Source: an uncultured Clostridium sp. (lineage in GTDB: Bacteria; Bacillota; Clostridia; Lachnospirales; Lachnospiraceae). Taken from it: 10,193 nucleotides of DNA. Below the pieces are notes generated by a model. The model was not told where the DNA came from. It did no database searches and saw only the letters and a list, made by a program, of their open reading frames with translations. This document shows positions 6,740 to 10,193 of the stretch, in pieces. Position 1 is the first letter of the stretch. Each line of letters begins with the position of its first letter. A program made the translations under genes and the position numbers. Where the stretch lies: assembly GCA_958442925.1 (NCBI GenBank), contig CAUCIO010000077.1, forward strand, positions 1 to 10,193, given 5' to 3'.

Positions 6740-7651
6740 ATGATGGATATAAACTATGAATTATACAAGGTATTTTACCATGTAGCCTCTACACTGAGCT
6801 TTTCCGAGGCGTCAAAACAGCTTTTTATTTCCCAGTCAGCTGTCAGCCAGTCGATTAAGGTTCTGGAAAAAAAGCTGAACCAGACTCTGTTTATCAGAAG
6901 TACAAAGCGGGTGCAGCTGACACCAGAGGGGGAAATTCTGCTTAAACACATTGAGCCTGCCATGAATCTGATTAAAAAGGGAGAAAATCAGCTGCTGGAA
7001 GCCAACACGCTGAACGGCGGCCAGCTTAGAATCGGAGCCAGCGACACGATCTGCCGCTATTTTCTCGTGCCGTTTTTAAGCCATTTTCACAGTCTTTATC
7101 CAAATATTCATATTAAAGTGACAAACCGCACCTCTATTGAGTGCGCTAAGCTATTGGAAAACGGGCAGGTAGATTTTATTATTACCAACTATCCAAACTC
7201 CGCCCTTTCCAATACACAGAACATCAAAATGCTCCGTCCGTTCCATGACGTATTCGCTGCCAATGAACGCTTTTTCCCATTAAAGGGAAGAAAACTGAGT
7301 CTGGAAGAACTTCAGACCTACCCTATTCTGATGCTGGATAAAAAGAGCACTACCAGCGAATTTCTTCACAGTATGTTTCAGAAGCATCAGCTGGATCTGG
7401 TTCCGGAAATCGAGCTGAGCAGCAATGATCTCCTCATTGACCTGGCTAAAATTGGTCTGGGTATTGCCTTTGTTCCGGATTTCTGCATTCCAGCTTCTGA
7501 AAATGACCTTTTCATTTTGAATCTGGAAGAAGAGCTTCCGGAGCGCCAGCTGGTAGTAGTTCACAATGAAAATATTCCTGTCTCCCAGGCGGCCAGACAG
7601 TTTATGGAGCTTTTAGGAGCAAAGGAAAGCGGAAAAAAGAGGCAGCCTTAA
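6740..7651 (+). CDS. LysR-family transcriptional regulator
   Basis: This 303-residue regulator has the usual LysR layout. Residues about 1-60 form the winged helix-turn-helix (FYHVASTLSFSEASKQLF, then ISQSAVSQSIKVLEKKL, and TKRVQLTPEGEILL for the wing), followed by a linker helix. From about residue 93 (GGQLRIGASDTICRYFL) to the end is the periplasmic-binding-protein-like effector domain, including QVDFIITNY and the typical KIGLGIAFVPDF segment. The length is normal. Ribosome site AAGGAG lies 5 bases before the ATG at 6740; a second ATG follows at once (6743) and could be used. It is divergent from the sigma-like/phosphatase operon across 123 bases, the classical geometry for a LysR protein controlling its neighbour and itself. 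The effector cannot be inferred, because neither neighbour defines a metabolite. Confidence is high for the family and low for the target. Confidence 0.95.
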   Translation: MMDINYELYKVFYHVASTLSFSEASKQLFISQSAVSQSIKVLEKKLNQTLFIRSTKRVQLTPEGEILLKHIEPAMNLIKKGENQLLEANTLNGGQLRIGASDTICRYFLVPFLSHFHSLYPNIHIKVTNRTSIECAKLLENGQVDFIITNYPNSALSNTQNIKMLRPFHDVFAANERFFPLKGRKLSLEELQTYPILMLDKKSTTSEFLHSMFQKHQLDLVPEIELSSNDLLIDLAKIGLGIAFVPDFCIPASENDLFILNLEEELPERQLVVVHNENIPVSQAARQFMELLGAKESGKKRQP

Positions 7652-7665
7652 TTTAAACTGCCTCT
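7638..7665. terminator. Bidirectional terminator between convergent LysR and helicase genes
   Basis: An 8-bp stem, AGAGGCAG (7638-7645) with CTGCCTCT (7658-7665), encloses a 12-base loop. Downstream on the plus strand is CCTTCTTTTTC, and on the minus strand TTTTTTCC, so both transcripts have a U-tract. The stem includes the last LysR codons and the loop holds its TAA stop (7649-7651). The helicase stop is at 7675, 10 bases away on the other side. Confidence 0.88.
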
Positions 7666-7674
7666 CCTTCTTTT

Positions 7675-10050
7675 TCAGGCATCTGACGGTTCCCAGAAAG
7701 CTCTGGCGGCCTGCCTGACGTTTTGCCTTGTGACGATAAAATATTCGTTCCACTCTCTGGGAAACAATTCCTGATACTCAGTCTGGAGAAAGCGGTCATC
7801 TAGCAGAGCGATAATCCCCCTATCTTCCATGGTGCGGATTACCCGCCCCGCCGCCTGAAGCACTTTGTTCATTCCAGGATACCGATACGCATAGTCAAAA
7901 CCATTTTCGCCATTTTCCTCAAAATACTGCTTTAAAATTTCCTGCTCCGGGTTCACCTGGGGGATACCAGTTCCAATAATGACTACGCCTATCAGCCTGT
8001 CCCCGGTCAAGTCAATCCCTTCCGAGAAAACGCCTCCCATGACGCAAAGAGCCGCCAGGCTTTCCTGGCGCTTGAAAGAAAACTCTGCTAAAAATGTCTC
8101 CCTGTCCGCTTCTGTCATACGTTTTTCCTGAATCAGGAGAGAAAGTCCTGTTCCTCTCTCCTGCAAAATCCCCCTCACATCCTCCATATACTGATAAGAC
8201 GGGAAAAACACCATATAATTTCCCACTTTTGCAGAAGCGATCTCCTCGATATAATCTGCCGCTTTTTCAAATTCTCTCCTGTTTCTTCTGGTGTAGCGGC
8301 TGCTGATGTCTGAAGCGATCAGAATCGCCCTGTTTTTCTTTGGGAAGGGTGAATTTACATAAACTGCATAGTCTTCCGGCCCATTGCTGAGAAGTTCCCT
8401 GTAATATCTGATAGGAAGCATGGTAGCAGAGAAAAATACAGCCGCCCTCCCCTGCTCCAGACATTCCGCCAGATTACGGATAGGATTGACACAGAGAAGT
8501 TTCACACAGAATTCTCCATTTTCCAGAAATCGTGAATAAATTCTATAATGTTCGTCTGTCCTCTCGTAGATGTTCAAAAAACTCCTGACAGAAAAGTACA
8601 AATCCAGCACCTGATCCCTGTCTCCAAATTCCCGGTATAAATCTAAAAATTTATCAAGTTCTGAAAACACATCGGACAATGCCATCACCAGAGGCCCCAC
8701 ATCTGAAAGAATCTCTGTTTTTCCGGATTCCCGCTTCATCTCTAAAAGCAGTCGGTTTACCCGGTTCAGGCAGCGGGTCAGCCTGGGGGATCTTTCCTTC
8801 ACCAGTTTTTTTATCTCCAGAATATCCTCTTTTATAATAGAAGCGCTGTACATTTCCCTGGCCCGTCCTGGCAGATTATGAGCTTCATCAATTAAAAAAA
8901 TGTAATCCCCTTTCTGCCCCTCTCCAAAGTACCGCTTCAGCCGTACATCCGGATCAAGCACATAGTTGTAGTCACAGATAATTCCATCCACAAAGCTGCT
9001 GATATCAAGACACAGCTCGAAGGGACAGACGCAAAACCGCTCTGCATAAGTCAAAATAATTTCCCTGGTAATGCCAAACTCCTGATGAATGACTGTATAA
9101 ACTGCGTCATTTACCCGGTCGAAATGCCCCTTTGCATAGGGACAGGCCTCCGGATTGCACTCTGGCTTTTCTAAAAAACAGAGTTTTTCCTTCGCTGTGA
9201 TGGTAACTGAACGAAAATACAGACCACTGTCCCTCAGAATATTCAGTGTCTCCTCTGCCACTGAGCGGGTAATCGTCTTGGCTGTCAGATAAAAAAGCTT
9301 ATCTCCATATCCCTCTCCTATCGCTTTCAGGCTGGGAAACATCGTAGAAAGTGTCTTTCCGATTCCAGTAGGTGCCTGAATGAAAAGCTTCTTTCCCCTG
9401 ATGACAGTCCGGTACACCGATACCGCCAAATCTCTCTGCCCGTTTCTGTAGGAAAAAGGAAACTGCAGCTCTCGCAGAGATTCGTCACGCCGGATTCCAT
9501 TATGGTACAGGTATCTGGCCCATTTGATGTATTCATGTACCAGCCCCTGAAACCAGAGTTCCAGCTCCTGTGCCGTCTTCACCATCTTGAACCTTCGAAT
9601 TTCTTCTGTCTCCAGGCTGCAGTAAGTCATCTGGACTGCGGCCTCAGTCAACTGGTGTTCACAAACATAGAACCAGGCATAGCACATAGCCTGAGCCAGA
9701 TGCACCGGATTCGGCTCCTCCATTTTATCTAAGTCCAGATACACGCCCTTAATCTCGTCAATGGTTACGCCCGATGGCTCCTCGATAATTCCGTCTGCTC
9801 TCCCTTCTATTATAAAAAGAAATCCCTCCTCCTCCACCTGATGTCTTAAAAACACCTCCGCCCGGTAGGAAGGCCCCTGCTGTCTCTGAATTTTTCGGTG
9901 GATTCTCGTCCCCTCCTGCATAGCCTCCTTCTGGGAGCCCGCAGTTCTCCGATTGTCAATGTCGCCGGATCTCAGCACAAACTCCACCAGGCTGCGAACC
10001 GATATTTTTACCTGGCGCCGCTGCTCATCTGTCCTGCCTTCCTTTCCCAA
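7675..10050 (-). CDS. RecB-like PD-(D/E)XK nuclease fused to a Rad3/XPD-type (DinG-like) iron-sulfur DNA helicase
   Basis: This protein of about 791 residues is probably an ATP-driven 5'-3' helicase with its own nuclease, acting in DNA repair or replication restart. The nuclease comes first (about 1-190): GTRIHR (His51), GRADG (Asp86), DEIKG (Glu99, Lys101) and QAMCY (Gln120, Tyr124), the full RecB/Cas4-type motif set. The helicase has Walker A QAPTGIGKT at 225-233, DEAH at 388-391, FFSATM near 539-544, GGVFSEGIDLTG near 672-683 and motif VI QAAGRVIR at 732-739. Between Walker A and DEAH lie Cys291, 298, 303, 340, 342 and 347, where XPD and DinG bind a 4Fe-4S cluster; four of these are probably the ligands. 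I chose the TTG at 10050 because GGAGGAG precedes it by 6 bases and the conserved part (VKISVRSLVEFVLRSGDID) begins shortly after. ATG at 10068 or 10137 are alternatives with weak or no ribosome site. No promoter is evident between the gene and the intron at the right edge. Confidence 0.9.
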   Translation of the reverse strand: MGKEGRTDEQRRQVKISVRSLVEFVLRSGDIDNRRTAGSQKEAMQEGTRIHRKIQRQQGPSYRAEVFLRHQVEEEGFLFIIEGRADGIIEEPSGVTIDEIKGVYLDLDKMEEPNPVHLAQAMCYAWFYVCEHQLTEAAVQMTYCSLETEEIRRFKMVKTAQELELWFQGLVHEYIKWARYLYHNGIRRDESLRELQFPFSYRNGQRDLAVSVYRTVIRGKKLFIQAPTGIGKTLSTMFPSLKAIGEGYGDKLFYLTAKTITRSVAEETLNILRDSGLYFRSVTITAKEKLCFLEKPECNPEACPYAKGHFDRVNDAVYTVIHQEFGITREIILTYAERFCVCPFELCLDISSFVDGIICDYNYVLDPDVRLKRYFGEGQKGDYIFLIDEAHNLPGRAREMYSASIIKEDILEIKKLVKERSPRLTRCLNRVNRLLLEMKRESGKTEILSDVGPLVMALSDVFSELDKFLDLYREFGDRDQVLDLYFSVRSFLNIYERTDEHYRIYSRFLENGEFCVKLLCVNPIRNLAECLEQGRAAVFFSATMLPIRYYRELLSNGPEDYAVYVNSPFPKKNRAILIASDISSRYTRRNRREFEKAADYIEEIASAKVGNYMVFFPSYQYMEDVRGILQERGTGLSLLIQEKRMTEADRETFLAEFSFKRQESLAALCVMGGVFSEGIDLTGDRLIGVVIIGTGIPQVNPEQEILKQYFEENGENGFDYAYRYPGMNKVLQAAGRVIRTMEDRGIIALLDDRFLQTEYQELFPREWNEYFIVTRQNVRQAARAFWEPSDA

Positions 10051-10139
10051 CTTTGTCTCCTCCCCCATACCACATATTCCCCTTCTGCCTGCCCGCCTCT
10101 CCTCTTCTGATCGCTCAGGGGACATGGCTTTTCGCATCA
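10051..10139 (-). other. Purine-rich leader between group II intron end and helicase start
   Basis: This stretch is open in the helicase frame but reads as low-complexity, charged sequence (such as RSEEERRAGRRG) that seems unlikely to be part of the conserved protein. On the minus strand it is rich in GA and holds the ribosome site just above 10050. I see no -10/-35 pair in it, so transcription probably enters from the intron side. Confidence 0.5.
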
Positions 10140-10193
10140 ATCGAGTAGGAGGGGATTTTTATAAATCCCCGACCTCTCACACCACCGTGCGTA
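10140..10193 (-). mobile_element. Group II intron, 3' end only (part of domain V and all of domain VI)
   Basis: On the minus strand the edge of the window reads TACGCACGGTGGTGTGAGAGG, typical of the 3' strand of domain V and the junction to domain VI. Then comes a hairpin GGGGATTT-ATAA-AAATCCCC (10155-10170 region), flanked by GAGAGG and CCTACTC. GAG pairs with CTC and AGG with CCT, leaving one bulged A at 10146, which is the expected branch-point adenosine. If the intron ends in the usual A-pyrimidine, its last base is 10140, placing the branch A seventh from the end. The rest, including any reverse transcriptase/maturase gene, lies outside the window. It has the same orientation as the helicase, so it could be spliced from that gene's transcript. 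The identification rests on recognised end structure; no full ribozyme is seen. Confidence 0.75.

Noticed and set aside
7675..10050. Part of a CRISPR-Cas system (Cas4-like nuclease or CasDinG)
   Set aside because: No repeat array or cas genes are in the window, and the fused architecture is a familiar stand-alone Firmicutes helicase.

Overview
The window looks like chromosomal DNA of a Gram-positive gut-type anaerobe of the Clostridia, most likely a Lachnospiraceae member. The signs are consensus AAGGAGG ribosome sites, sigma-A promoters with extended -10 boxes, a long single-chain PurL of the clostridial kind, clostridial cell-wall-binding repeats and a Firmicutes-type nuclease-helicase fusion. 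No species can be named from the sequence alone.

Layout. From the left, all on the minus strand, come a secreted cell-wall-binding-repeat protein (113-1222) with its own strong promoter and terminator, then purL (1506-5270) with its own AT-rich promoter region and terminator. Upstream of purL is a two-gene minus-strand operon: a short sigma-70-like protein (6062-6616) followed 10 bases later by a histidine-phosphatase-superfamily enzyme (5416-6051). A LysR-family regulator (6740-7651, plus strand) is divergent from that operon across a 123-base promoter region. LysR converges on a large PD-(D/E)XK nuclease plus Rad3/XPD-type helicase (7675-about 10050, minus strand), and one bidirectional terminator sits between them. 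The far right edge (10140-10193) is the 3' end of a group II intron, in the same orientation as the helicase and just upstream of it.

How the genes relate. Most units look independent: a purine-biosynthesis enzyme, a surface protein and a DNA-repair-type helicase. The arrangement most likely to be functional is LysR divergent from the sigma-like/phosphatase pair, with LysR as candidate regulator. The most unusual protein is the sigma-like one. It keeps recognisable region 2 and region 3 sequence but has lost the promoter-melting residues and all of region 4, so it resembles a sigma mimic more than a working sigma factor.

I found no CRISPR array, tRNA, rRNA, prophage or complete mobile element. 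The most interesting points are the sigma-like protein, the intron boundary next to the helicase, and a repeated element upstream of the surface-protein promoter.
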